Shown here: positions 45,267-56,559 of the stretch, piece after piece
Numbering within the stretch: the stretch's first letter is position 1
Layout of the letters: the number at the start of each line of letters is the position of its first letter
The notes under the pieces: generated by a model
What the model saw: the letters and a program-made list of their open reading frames with translations, nothing else
Database searches by the model: none
Told to the model about the DNA's origin: nothing
Translations under genes and position numbers: made by a program
Source of the DNA: Artemisia argyi
Lineage: Eukaryota > Streptophyta > Magnoliopsida > Asterales > Asteraceae
Reading direction: 5' to 3'
DNA length: 64,000 bases
NCBI GenBank assembly: GCA_030686995.1
Contig: CM060691.1
Span: 87,293,055 to 87,357,054 of the forward strand

Positions 45267-45302
<36 letters not shown>

Positions 45303-45897
45303 TTCAATTCTTTTATATAAAAGATGGTTGGTAAGATCATTTATCACAAGATAGAACAGAACATAAAAATCTGAGAATACTTGTAACTAAAAGGAAATAT
45401 GTATATTTGATTAGTCTCTTTTTCTTGGTTAAAGTCTAGAGGTGATAAATCTTCTAATTAATCAGTTAGATTGAGTTAGACTTCCTTTGTAATTTCTCTA
45501 ACAAAGTTGGAGTTTTCATTTTCTTTATAATATCTGCCCGTTAAAAAAAGGAAATATGTATAATAAACAAATACAATTATGATGTGTTTAGGAAAAAAAG
45601 AAAGGCATGAAAGAGTTCCTATCTTTCTTTCTTTTTCTCTAAACACATTAAAAAACCTCAATTATATAAGCAAAATAAATACAATTAACTCCACCCTTCA
45701 CAAATAAGAGAATAGCTTAAAATACAATAATCTCCTAAGGCAAAAAGAGCACATACAAGTAACATCACCCTTCGATAATAAGAGGGTGCATACGGTTAGT
45801 AAACTTTAGAACAATCTCGCTACATAAAATTGTATTTCGAGATACATACAGAAGTAGTAGTATATTTTAAGAAATTAACGTATTGATATCGACTAAG
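44739..45897. other. Intergenic, AT-rich, with a T-run
   Basis: It separates convergent genes (AGP plus, ubiquitin-like minus). It contains the AGP 3' UTR, a poly(T) run at 45269-45295, and no credible gene. Confidence 0.6.
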
Positions 45898-46468
45898 TTA
45901 GACACTGATGGTACGATATATTGGCGGCTTAGCTAACCCAAGAAGCTTCTTTGCCTTGATGGCCGGATCTTGTAACAACAACACTTTGTCGTTGTCTCTA
46001 ACCCCAACCATGTGTAGATGTTCTTCATCATCTTTTTCTTTCCCTTTAAATAATAATCTTTGTTCTTTCACGTCCAAACTTGTCACTGTTGATAATATCT
46101 TCTTTAGTTCTCCTATAAGATTGAAAAGGAAGATTAATTTATGTTTCAATAGTGCACATAAGTCTGAGGTATACTGCCAAAGACTTACCGAAAGTGGAAG
46201 TTGGTTGAATAGATATATCATGCCAATGAGAAACATTTGTGACTCGAACAGTAATAACGCCTTCCGCAACACTTGCCCCTCCAATCTCTCTCCGTTGCAC
46301 TAGCATCCCACCGGGGCGCATTTCCCATTTGACTTCACCCATTCCCATATCCATTCGCGTGGTCGTCTCCTTTGCACTACCATCACCGTCACTACTTCCT
46401 TTGCCACTCGCACTGCGTAACCTAGAAAAGCTTCGCGAAAATCTCTTTGATTTCAACTTCATCATCAT
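45898..46468 (-). CDS. Ubiquitin-like protein of BAG-regulator type (two exons, 164 aa)
   Basis: The exons are 46468-46189 and 46112-45898; the intron has GTAAGT and TTATAG borders and splits a Gly codon. The joined product begins MMMKLKSKRFSRSFSRL. It has EVKWEMRPGGMLVQRRE and then a ubiquitin-like domain: ITVRVTNVSHWHDISI, ELKKILSTVTSLDVKEQRLL, VGVRDNDKVLLL. It ends with YRTISV. This is the N-terminal half of plant BAG1-4 co-chaperones, which bind Hsp70. The three-helix BAG domain is missing, as in the short Arabidopsis ubiquitin-like paralogues (about 163 aa, At5g14360 type). Without the BAG domain a direct Hsp70 nucleotide-exchange role is unlikely. Both exons are uninterrupted and the C-terminal end is conserved, so I consider it a working gene. 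It is convergent with the AGP gene. Confidence 0.9.
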
Positions 46469-46541
46469 ATTTGACCTATTTGATCTATAGAATGTTTAAC
46501 GTCTTGTTCTCTTTTTAACGAAGTAGTTACTATGAGGGTTG

Positions 46542-46549
46542 TATTTATA
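46542..46549 (-). promoter_or_regulatory. TATA box of the ubiquitin-like gene
   Basis: TATAAATA on the minus strand, about 74 bp upstream of the ATG. Confidence 0.6.
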
Positions 46550-48041
46550 TTGAAGTTTAGTGTAGGGGTTGTGATATAAGACGACAAAAGTAGGGAGCAA
46601 ATAAACAAGACATAAAAACTAATAATTGAGTGGCACTATTAGTTTAGTTTGTTTGGGTTACATGAGACGAACTAAAATGAGACACGTCATATATGTTGAA
46701 TTCTATAAATGCTAATGCACATGGGGTGATGACGAAGACGAATTTTTAAACGCGGCTTTTGCTAAATTATCGGGATCAGACACAAAGTGTCGGCTCCAAT
46801 ATGTGTTCTTTAAGATTAATGAACCAATAAGACTTTATTACTATTTTATTATAAGCTAGTTTTATTAATGTTTCAAAGGTATACATATAAGATAGGGTTT
46901 GTTCGTGTGTTTCTTATAACTTTTCAAAGAAACATTTTGCTAATTAGTCAATCCGGAAAACGTTTCATAAAATTTACGATTGTTGTTGCTAGGAAAACCC
47001 ATTGATATTTTACCATGTTATACGATAGCAATTTTGAAATTAATAGTTCTCATGACTGTAGTCTAACGGTGTGAGACATGTACGTACACATTACACATAA
47101 ACTACCCTTTTAATCGTGTTGTTTCGTGATTTCCTTCTGGCGTTTTGACCATGCAATCGGTTAGTTTGCTTCTACTGATCAGTCGATTTACCGTATTTTG
47201 AGTGTCATCGGTTTCTAAGAATAATTCGCAAATAACATGTATTAATTGAAGTCCAATAATGATAGATAAATTGTTTCTTTTTTAGCCAAATAATGATAGA
47301 TCTTTTGGTCCATACATTCAATGAAAGGATTATTTCATGTAACGTGGATTCTTCTAACAGTTTTAGCAAATTTCGATGTAGAAAGATTACCTACTTTGGT
47401 GAGAACTAAGCCACACACTCAATAAAATATCTAGATTGAACGAATAGTATTTGAAGGTACGACGAATTTTTTTTTATTCATGCATGCTCGTGATTTGAAT
47501 GAGATAGCTCTACGTGAAGAAAAAGACTTTGACGTCCAAAAGTTATACAGTAAACCAATTAGCTCGCATGGCTTTCACAAGTCGGAATACCTTTACACGT
47601 ACACTAGTATATTTGTAGATTCAAGTAATCTCAAGATTCTAAAAAAAGAACATTACCGTATTGTGAATTAGTGATAATATATACAGCATTCGACGGAGTT
47701 TCCCAATGGCCATGCTAACTAATTACCTGATCCCGCATTGGATGTTGCCATGTTGGGTGTCATTTACACGAGTTGGATGTAAAAGGGGTGAGTTATCCAC
47801 ACCCTCCCATAAGGAGGGTATCCAATCATTGGATTCATCACGGGCTTATACGGTGTGCATTGCAGGTTGTACGGTTTGATCAAACTCCTTGATGTGACAA
47901 TATAGAGAGTGTTTGTATAACATAGCCCGATGTTACTTTTGTTTAACTTGTTCTGTATTTTTGTAGTACATAATGCATATACTCACGCATGTATTCAAGA
48001 TTTTTGATAATTTAAGATGTTAAGTTAGACATATATATATA
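46550..48041. other. Intergenic, nothing recognised
   Basis: AT-rich. The plus-strand open frame 47480-47671 (63 codons) has no recognisable features and no support from codon structure; I left it out. No repeat ends were identified. Confidence 0.5.
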
Positions 48042-48222
48042 GGGGAAAACATAGCTACAACACAATGTAGCCAATTGGCTACATTTCCTTTGAAAAAAAA
48101 GGTGGGGACAGGGGGAAAATATGTGTCAGGGTCTAACCGCAAGGACTGAACTGTACATTATTAAAAGTTTTTTCAAAGGAATTGTAGCCAACTAGCTACA
48201 ATTAATTGTAGCTAACATTTTC

Positions 48223-48224
<2 letters not shown>
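48042..48224. mobile_element. MITE-like element (183 bp) with GGGAAAA...TAGCTACAA ends
   Basis: The ends GGGGAAAACATAGCTACAA and, reversed, GGGAAAATGTTAGCTACAA are inverted, and an internal pair (TGTAGCCAATTGGCTACA / TTGTAGCCAACTAGCTACAA) repeats the motif. It sits within an ATATATAT tract, so the TSD (TA or 9-bp AT) cannot be read. Superfamily unknown (Mutator-like possible). Confidence 0.65.

Positions 48225-48305
<81 letters not shown>
48225..48305. repeat. (AT)n microsatellite
   Basis: About 40 AT units directly beside the MITE-like element. Confidence 0.98.
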
Positions 48306-48308
<3 letters not shown>

Positions 48309-49933
48309 TAGCTATTATATTTTCTCATCCCATGTTTATCTTATTAACGTTCTATGCTATTGCATATAAAGATGTAGCAAATATATATGTATAGAATTCA
48401 TGAATAACATCTAAGCTTTCTTTCAATCACAAAGTATCGAATACATCTGAAATTCATCTTAATCAAAATTTCTTTCACAAAGTAGTAGGTTAGTCGTTAG
48501 CTTAATCCTTGATGGAGCAGTTGAAGAATTACAATACGTTTTGATTTTTAAATCCTCCATCCGATAAAAGTTATGGAGCCTTCGGAATTGGGACGGACAT
48601 CAGTCCAACTAACTACGATTGTTTTGGCCCCAATCCGGAGGATCATATATAGTACGTTCTTCTTTGTACTTCATTTGTAACGTTAATCACACGTAAAGTA
48701 ATTAAGAATATATCAGTTTATGTCAAATTTCTAACAAATATCTAAACAGCAAACACTTGCGTCACTTAAATTCTTCATCAATCATTTTTAAATTACGTTG
48801 ACACCAAATAAAATGTATCCACCGTCCTTTAAGTTTTTTTGGCATTCATATTATATATAATCAAGTTCCAGGTTTTAGGATTTTGTAAATGGGTCATTAG
48901 CTGTAATAATATTTTGCTTTTAGAGAATTAGCTGTGAAAAGTTAGGTAATCGTATAGTTTATACGGAAAGTAACGTCAAATCGAAGATAATTTAGTTTAA
49001 CTGAAAGGTTGTTGTTAGGTCGGAGTGGACCTTTTTTTTTTTCTAAACAATGAGAAAATTTCGAATTTTTGATATAATCATATCGTATACTTAAATCATA
49101 TGAAGATAATTTAAAGTGAATAGAATAAAATGTTTATTGACTATATATACTTGCAACCAAGGGTGTTAAATGGATTGACCTGATCCGACCCGAACTTGAC
49201 ACGAACCCGATAAGGCCTTATAGAGTCAGGTTGATTTGGGTCCAGCTTAGTTTATCAGGTTTATCTGGACAACCCGATAAACTCGATAACCTAATAGGGA
49301 CAAGTTAGTTTCTCACAAGTTACGGTTAATGAATGTGCCAAATGAAAAGGAACAGAAAACATTAATACTCATGTTATTGTAGGGAATAACAAATTTGAGA
49401 TGGATTTATAGCATAATTAGTTCCATGTTGTAGTGCCATATTTTTAACGGTAAGAAAATGAATGAAAACATCAGAATGCCTAGAAAACTAGGGATCATAT
49501 TCGATCAAACTGTAGCTTCGGTTCAATAATTTTTCAGGTCAATCAAATCAGCTCAAACTGGCGATCTTTTGAAAAGTTATAGCATTCAAAACTCAAAAGT
49601 GTGTAACTAGTTATATTCAATTATTTTTCTTACTGTTATTGTGAATGTTAGAAAAACATTCTAACCAGAATGCCTTCTCGTAGTTTTTAAATTAACGAGC
49701 AGAGATCTTAGAGCAAACCTACTGATCACTTAAATAAGTTGAGAGAATATACCATTATTATATTAGTTGCAATTGGATGTTAGGTTAATTCTTAAGGCAT
49801 CGACCCATGTGAGGGCCTCTTTCATATAGTAGTACAAGATAATACGATGTCGGTTGCCGACTTGCCGTGTCGATCAACTTACCAAAAGCTATATGTTTTG
49901 TTTATCGTATCAACTTTTTTAGACACATGTAGC

Positions 49934-49934
<1 letters not shown>
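48306..49934. other. Intergenic, possible degraded hAT-like end near 49.16 kb
   Basis: No gene is visible. GGGTGTTAAATGGATTGACC followed by CCGACCCGAACTTGACACG (about 49163-49310) resembles the ends of hAT-like MITEs, but no partner end was found. Confidence 0.35.

Positions 49935-49986
<52 letters not shown>
49935..49986. repeat. (TAA)n microsatellite
   Basis: About 17 TAA units. Confidence 0.97.
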
Positions 49987-50056
49987 TATTGCAACATTTT
50001 GAGAAAGCAAAAATGCAAAAGTTTCGATCGAGTTGGTAGTAACCGTTTCGATAGAT

Positions 50057-50925
50057 ACTAATATTTTGAGTTTTTTAGATTACTATAATACTTCTAAAAT
50101 TTATTTAACAAAATATAGTATTTTAAATTTTATTTAACAAAACATAGTAATTTTACACTTTTACATAGTTTTTTTTATGTCCATTAACAATAACCACTCC
50201 TTTTTCCTCCATGAAGCGTCCATGGATGATTCTTTTCTTAACTTGCCGCGTAGACGTCCATGGGTTGATAGGAGTCCACTGTGAAAAGACGAAACATCCC
50301 TCAAGACATCTTCTTCCAGTTTTATAAGTTGTTTACCAATTTTTAACGTTCACAAGTTATATTTTTCATGGTGTTTTTAACTTTTATGATTTATCCAATT
50401 TTTATGAAGTAATTTTATTCAACAAATGTTGTTCAACAAGAAGATAAACATGTCTTTTCATGTTCTTCACCATGTTTTTTGTCGAGTTATTGTCAAATAA
50501 AAGATGTGGTCTGTGGATGCCTATAAACAGATGCACTGGTCGAGAAAATGAAATAAAGCAAAAAGAATTCGAATGAATTTTAAGAGTGAAACTAGCAAGT
50601 TTGTAGAGACTTAAAACAAACAGTGGAACAAACTTCGTAGAGGACTAATAGAGTGAATATGCCCAATATGTTTTGTATAACTTTCACAAACAATATGTAG
50701 AAGTGTAAAACTTATTAAAACCTGGTCTGTTCAATTAGTTTTTTTTACGTTATCTTAAAGTTACTTTTCAATTTCATAAGAGAGAGCAAATAAAAGAAAC
50801 TAAGCGTTTTTTTTGGAACATATGCTTTGTAAAAATACCATGTTTTGTTAAATAAATTTTAAAGTACCATCTTTTGTTAAATAAATTTTAAAAGTACCAT
50901 GGTCATCTAAAAAACTCCTAATATT
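50057..50925. mobile_element. TIR element with internally repeated terminal repeats
   Basis: Inverted arms of about 100 bp lie at 50062-50165 and 50822-50920. Each carries AGTTTTTTAGAT and then two tandem copies of AAATTTATTTAACAAAA plus TATAGTA-like ends. The interior (about 650 bp) is non-coding. A TSD was not recognised. Long TIRs would fit a Mutator-like MITE. Confidence 0.65.
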
Positions 50926-51175
50926 TTCTTGCATACTTAAAAATAAATCTAAGGTCCTAAGAGAAATGAGGTGATTAATAATTAAAACCCATTTCAAACA
51001 TTCTGTTTTCAAAATTCTATATCATAATAATCGTAAACGTTAACCTACAATAAATTACAATATCGTGAGTTCGTGACGAGTATTTAATTACCTTTTAATA
51101 AAGTGACACTTTCATATATTTTCAGCAATTTTTTTTTTCCGGCAGTATTTTGCTAAATATATCACGTTTAAAATA

Positions 51176-51633
51176 AAATTAATCTGTAAGTTTGAACAAT
51201 CAACATATTGTTATAAAATGGGTATAAGTATTTGTGTAAAACTCCGATTGATTCATCATTTTTTACATTAAAAAATACACATACTTATCTTTCCAACCAT
51301 ATATCACATTTTGAACCTACAAATCAATACAGTTTATTTATAGAAGTTTGAAAAGAATATTTTTATTTTACTTTTTGAAAATAAAACTCACTTAATCTAT
51401 CACATGTGATATAACATTAATCTGTAAGTTCAAACCAGCAATATGTTGTCAAAAATGAGTATAAGTATTTCTGTAAACTCCAAATAATTTATTGTTTTTT
51501 TTAAAGGAATTTATTGTTTTTTTTGGTATTGAAAAATACACATCTTTAGTATTCTAACCATATATCACACATAATTTTTGAACCTTCAAATCAATATAAT
51601 TTATTTATAAAAGTTGGAGAAAACAGGATAAGG

Positions 51634-51692
<59 letters not shown>

Positions 51693-52240
51693 ACTCGCTT
51701 AATATATCGCATGAAATATAAAACTAATATGTAAGTTCAAACACACAACAGTCTGTCGTAAAATGGGCATAAGTATTTTTATAAAATTCCAAAAGATTTA
51801 CCATTTTGCATTGAAAAATTCACATTCTTAGTTTCGAACCATTTATTGCACATAATACTTGTATATAAGTCAAAAAGATTCACTATATTTTGCACCAAAA
51901 ATGATACTTATTTTCAATTTACTACAATATGTTTTGTCTTCAAATCTACAAATTAGTGCTATATCACATGTAATATATCAAGTGAATTTGGATATAAAAA
52001 AATTGATATTTTTTTCATCTTATATGAATAATTTGTAATGATTTGGAAGATCAAAAATTATGTGTGATACATGGCTAAAAAACTAAAAATTTGTATTTTT
52101 AAATGCAAAAAACGATGAATCATTTGAAGTTTTACACAAATACTTTCGACAATTTTACAAAAACATGTTGAGTGCTCAAACTTACAGATTAGTGTTATAT
52201 CACATGTTATATATAACGCAAAATCATATACAGAGAAAAA
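51176..52240. repeat. Array of diverged direct and inverted repeats
   Basis: Units begin at about 51178, 51416 and 51723 with CTGTAAGTTTGAACAATCAA-like sequence, then ATGGGTATAAGTATTTGTGT and CCATATATCACA. A fourth unit at about 52040-52205 is in inverse orientation (TTTACACAAATACTTT, then AAACTTACAGATTAGTGTTA). A T-run (51635-51685) lies in unit 2. Spacing is 238 and 307 bp. No ORF. Confidence 0.65.
51635..51685. repeat. Poly(T) run
   Basis: 51 consecutive T within the repeat array. Confidence 0.98.
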
Positions 52241-52289
52241 CCCCAAAAAACAAAAGACAAAAACAAGTTTAACGAAATTATATGAAATT

Positions 52290-52430
52290 GCCTCTTTATA
52301 GAAAGATAATAAAACGTTTGTCGTAATCTTATAATTTGTTTTGTCTAACGATTAACGGTTTGTGAGATATATTATTATTATTATTTTAATGTGAAAGTGA
52401 GTTTTAATTAAAAAGAAGTGATAGAAGGGA
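52290..52430. repeat. Foldback-type arm
   Basis: TAACGATTAACGGTTTGTGA followed by TGTGAAAGTGAGTTTT matches the right arm of the element at 40.6-40.73 kb. Confidence 0.5.
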
Positions 52431-52729
52431 TGAAGCATATTTTATTTTAATTAAAATGAGTGTTTAGAATTAATCCTTCAGTTTCTATGATTTTTTTGAC
52501 TCTTAAATTACTCACCTCTATAAATTTCACTTTTAGAGTAAATTATTGTGCCAACTTGAAAGAAACATATTACAATTAAAGCAAATGCTTGAATGGTTGA
52601 ACACTTGAACCTACAAAACAAATCAAACTTGCATTTTAACCATTTCACTAAATCATCTTACTTGCATTTTGTCCCACATCTACATAAGCATGCACTAAGA
52701 ATGTTGATCATTATTCAAACTAATCTAAA

Positions 52730-52731
<2 letters not shown>

Positions 52732-52770
<39 letters not shown>
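52732..52770. repeat. Poly(A) run between short direct repeats
   Basis: 39 A flanked by TCTAAACT on both sides. Confidence 0.9.
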
Positions 52771-52773
<3 letters not shown>

Positions 52774-53050
52774 AAACTCTAACTTCAACTTTATTCATTT
52801 TGTGTTATCATTCTAAAGGCATATTTGTTATAGGAGTATTGAATTCAAGTAGCTTCTATCAAGGGTTGTTAAATTATTGATGGCCCCTCATAGTTAACGG
52901 TATCATTTCTTGGGCTAAAAACGCATAAAAGGCGGCTTAGGTTCGTCAAACTAGACTTTGAAAAAGATTTTGACTCGCTAAGTTGGTTATTTTTATTCTC
53001 CGTCCTAGAATTAATAGGTTTTACCTATAAATGGAGAAAGGGAGTTGCTA

Positions 53051-55000
53051 TGATGAGTGCTCAAACACTTATCATTTTTTACCTATTCTGAGCTGTCAAA
53101 ACATCTAAAAACATTCAAAATTGCATCAAAATAATGAAAATATCCCAGGAATGTGTTTTATATATTTCAGATGCAAAATAATAAAAAAAACAAATGAAAA
53201 ATGAACAAAGTTTGCATAATTGGCAGTTTCAGTCCCTCATCTTTCAAAAGTTGTCCAATCTAGTCCCTGGTTATTCTAAAAACTTTAAAAAATCACCAAA
53301 TGTCCTTTAAATCACAAAGTTACATATTTAGTCCTTTGGTGCAAAGTTTCACAAAATTGCAAGTTTAGTTCCTGAACTTTGAAAATTGACAAAAATGGTC
53401 CCTGGGATATTAAAACTTTGAGAAAAACAAATTTTGTCCTTGAACTTCTCATTTATGGCAGGAATGGTCCTTGGTTGCAAAGTTTGGTGAAATTACAGAT
53501 TTGGTCCCCGAAGTTTGAAATGTTGGCAGATTTGGTCCTTGGGAAATTTAAAATGGAAAAATCATCTAAGGTCCATGTACTATTCATCACTTGGCAGAAA
53601 AAACCCTTGTGAAACACTTAGAGAAAATTACAAAACCAACCCCCAAGTATGCAGAAATTACAAAATTGGTCCTTGTGATAATACACGACCAAACCGGACC
53701 CTTAAATATAAAAACCAAATCCAACCCAAACATAAACAAACAACCAAAACCCACCCCCTTTGTTTTGAGCCCAACTCCAACGCAAGCCCAAACAAACCCC
53801 CCTTTTTGATACCACCAGGGTCAACCATTGACCCTGTGGTCAAACCAGTCAAACACCACCTCCCTTCCCTCTCCTCCTCACTCCCTGCCAAACACCACCA
53901 TCCCACTTGCACATCCCATCACCTTCCACCGCCCAATCCACCATATATCTACCATCACCTCCACATTTAATGCTTCCCCCCCCCCCCCCCCAATTGCATC
54001 CACAGGCCCAATTTGCAATTATTTATATTTTGGCGCCAAAAATCCAACGGCCATGATCAAGCTTGTGTCATCCAATGGTTAATATGAGAAGTGGGAAAAG
54101 CTTATTGGGACCCAAGGAGCTCAAGTAAGCACTATAAAAGGAAGAGGAATAGAGCAGAGATGGTAGTAGTTAATTAGCTTAAAATTATTGTCGTATTAGC
54201 TTAATTTCAAATTTCAATTGTACTTTCAGTTTCAAAGTTGTAATTTCAGTTTTCCTAGTGTAATTCAAGGCTTTAGTAATAAAGATATCAAGTTCTCAGT
54301 TTCAAATTCCATTTTTCACTTTTGAATTTTAAAATTTCAGTTTAGCTTATGGTTTGATAAAAGCTAGCATTTACTATTTCAGTTCCCTAAATTAACTAAG
54401 TTTAGCTTAATTTGAACTTAAAATCATATTAGTGTTAGTCCTAAATCAAAATCAAAGAAAAAAATAGAAAAATCAAAAAAATAAATACCTTTGCTTTGGA
54501 CTATGGAGTGCATATGGAAGTTGCCTACAATGGAGGGGCAAGAAGGACTGTACTAGCTTGTTTATAACAAGCTAGAGCTTGTAGCTGCCCATTTGGGAAC
54601 CTTTGTTCAGCTAGGGTCTCAAGTGAGTTCAAACTTTTCTATTTTTATTTTTAGTTAAAGTCCTGTAGCATTACCTTTCTAGTGTTTATATGTGTTTATT
54701 TTAAGTTTCTTGGTTAATATTTTGTAGAATCATTGCTTAATATCTCATTTGTGATCAGTAGAATTGATAAGTTAGGTTTCTTTTACTCAACTGTCAAAAT
54801 TAGTAATTTAGTGGTAGTAGAGTAATTGTGGTTAATAGTGATACTTGTAAGCTTAATTAAGTCCTGTGCACCATATTAGAACCCTGTGGATCTAAATTAT
54901 TGCTTGATTTAGTAAAAAGGTTTGAATTTCATGCTTTAAGCAATTTAAAGGGGTGTTTGGTTTATACCTGTTCACTGTATTAAAGTCTGTTTCAGATTGA
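53051..55000 (+). repeat. LTR related to the Athila element, plus orientation, 3' end not resolved
   Basis: It starts TGATGAGTGCTCAAACACTT and follows the U3 of the 5' LTR at 16902-15830 (minus strand) phrase by phrase: TTTTTACCTATTCTGAGCTG, ATATCCCAGGAATGTGTTTT, and the repeated GGGAC/GGTCC phrases. A TATA box (TATAAAA, 54133-54139) lies at the corresponding distance. Similarity fades after about 54990, and the GGAGTCA end and PBS are missing, so it is truncated or strongly diverged. Open frames 53379-54082 are fortuitous. The stretch 52771-53050 before it holds nothing recognisable. Confidence 0.75.
54133..54139 (+). promoter_or_regulatory. TATA box of the Athila-related LTR
   Basis: CACTATAAAAGGAAGAGG; position matches the TATA box of the complete element. 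Confidence 0.55.
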
Positions 55001-55253
55001 ACATTGAGCTTTTACAAGTCATATCAGGTTAATATAGAACTAATGAGCCATAAAATTTAGCACTCATATCAGGTTAATACAAGTATCGCCTAAAAACGTT
55101 ATTTATATTTTTACGATCTTTGCTAAGTTTTGTTAATGACAAAGTATGAAGTTTAGCTATAAGTAAATCATCACTTTAAGAGTTTAAGTCTTGTTTAACT
55201 AAGGTTAACATTTCCTTTTAAACAAAACATTGTTTTTATTTCTTAAACTAAAA

Positions 55254-56491
55254 TGAGTCTTGTCACATCATATTTATTTCTTAATATAGTAAGGTCACAT
55301 CACATTTAGGGCAAGCTTTGTCATTATACAATTATGGTAAGAAGTGTGTTTGACTTATTAAGTGGTAGCTTGCAAGTTTAGTGTTTGACTTGTTATTATG
55401 AGATGTGACATTGTTTGGTTTGCAAGAGTAATGAGAAGTGACTTTGTTTGGTTTGCAAGATTTATTGCAAAAACCAACTGCAGCCCTGGCGGTACCCTGG
55501 GGGTACACGGGCGGAACCCTTTTGAGGGGTCCGCCTGATCCGCCAGACCTGCAGAGTTGTTTGCTATAAATATCAAACCATTTGTTAGTTTTTGGTAACC
55601 CTTTTAGGACATATATTCGCATACTCTCTCAACTAACTCAGTAACCTTTTGATTTGTGATTCTCTTATGTATCAAGGGACTTCACAAGATCATTCGAGAA
55701 GTTACAAGCTTCAACTCTAAAGTTGAAAGTCTTGGTAGCTTAGTCATGTATAAGCTTTGGTAGTTTATACTTCATGTGTGTCATGTATATAGAAGTAAGT
55801 GGTTAGTATTTTAGGCCTCAAAATATGTAGTGTGTCGGGAGTTGTTGTACCCTTGTAAAAGAACTAACGGGAGTGGTTGTACCCTTGGTAAAGAACTCGA
55901 CATCTAGCTTAGTGTCGGTAAAAGTGTATGCGATGAACGGGAGTGGTTGTACCCTTGTAAAAGAACTCGACATCTAGCTTAGTGTCGGTAAAAGTGTAAG
56001 CGACGTTGTAAAGGTTTTCTCCGCCGGTGAAAGGAGCTTGTTGATTAGTGCTTATAACTCTCGAGTTGGAAACTCAGGGCGTGGATGTAGGGCAAGGAAA
56101 AAGAGTCCTTGTAGCCGAACCACGATAAACAATCATGTTGTGGTTTGATCGTTTCTTTCTTTATCTTTGCTTATTACATATTTTTCTTTAGTTATAATTG
56201 CTAGTTACATATAAAGCTTTTCAAAGAACTAAACAAGTAAAGATGTGTTTGTATCTTCAAACTAAAGTAAAGCTTTCCAAATAACTAAACAAGCAAAGTT
56301 AAGATTATTACAAGCAAAGCTTTTCAATGTATGAAACTAGTAAAGTTAGAATTGATATTCACATAAAAAGCTTTTCAAAGAATCAAACATATTACTTTGT
56401 GTTTATATCTTTAAGCAAACGTAAAAGATATTCAAGTTAAAAAGAATCTAAAAAGCGGTAAACTATTCAACCCCTCTTCTAGTTTTCCACA
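55254..56491 (+). repeat. 5' LTR of a copia (Sirevirus-like) element
   Basis: The right end is firm: ...TTTTCCACA precedes a PBS at 56493. The left end is inferred at TGAGTCTTGT, because the presumed 3' LTR at 63978 begins TGAGTGTTGT. Inside are a GC hairpin (55478-55554), a TATA box (TATAAATA, 55565-55572), a 68-bp direct repeat (about 55867-55934 and 55935-56002; GGGAGTGGTTGTACCCTTG, three times in part) and the copia R-region string GCCGAACCACGATAAAC. Confidence 0.65.
55478..55554. repeat. GC-rich hairpin island A, bounded by CTGCAG
   Basis: GGCGGAACCC-TTTTGA-GGGGTCCGCC forms a 10-bp stem with one mismatch. GGCGGTACCC lies just upstream. It sits about 10 bp before the LTR TATA box. Confidence 0.8.
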
Positions 56492-56492
56492 A

Positions 56493-56507
56493 TTGGCATC
56501 AAGAGCT
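56493..56507 (+). other. Primer binding site (initiator tRNA-Met type)
   Basis: TTGGCATCAAGAGCT resembles the usual TTGGTATCAGAGC of plant copia elements, with one substitution and one insertion. Confidence 0.65.
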
Positions 56508-56559
56508 ACGTTACTCAAGATCTTTAAAATAGAATGTATTTTAAAACTTGGATCGATCC

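Noticed and set aside
45908..46303. 131-codon plus-strand ORF
   Set aside because: Antisense to the two-exon ubiquitin-like gene and crosses its intron.
47480..47671. 63-codon plus-strand ORF
   Set aside because: No recognisable domain, no promoter or splice context; expected by chance in AT-rich DNA.
53379..54082. Overlapping 70-150 codon frames
   Set aside because: Located in the U3 of the Athila-related LTR; rich in Pro/His/Thr from simple sequence, no domain.
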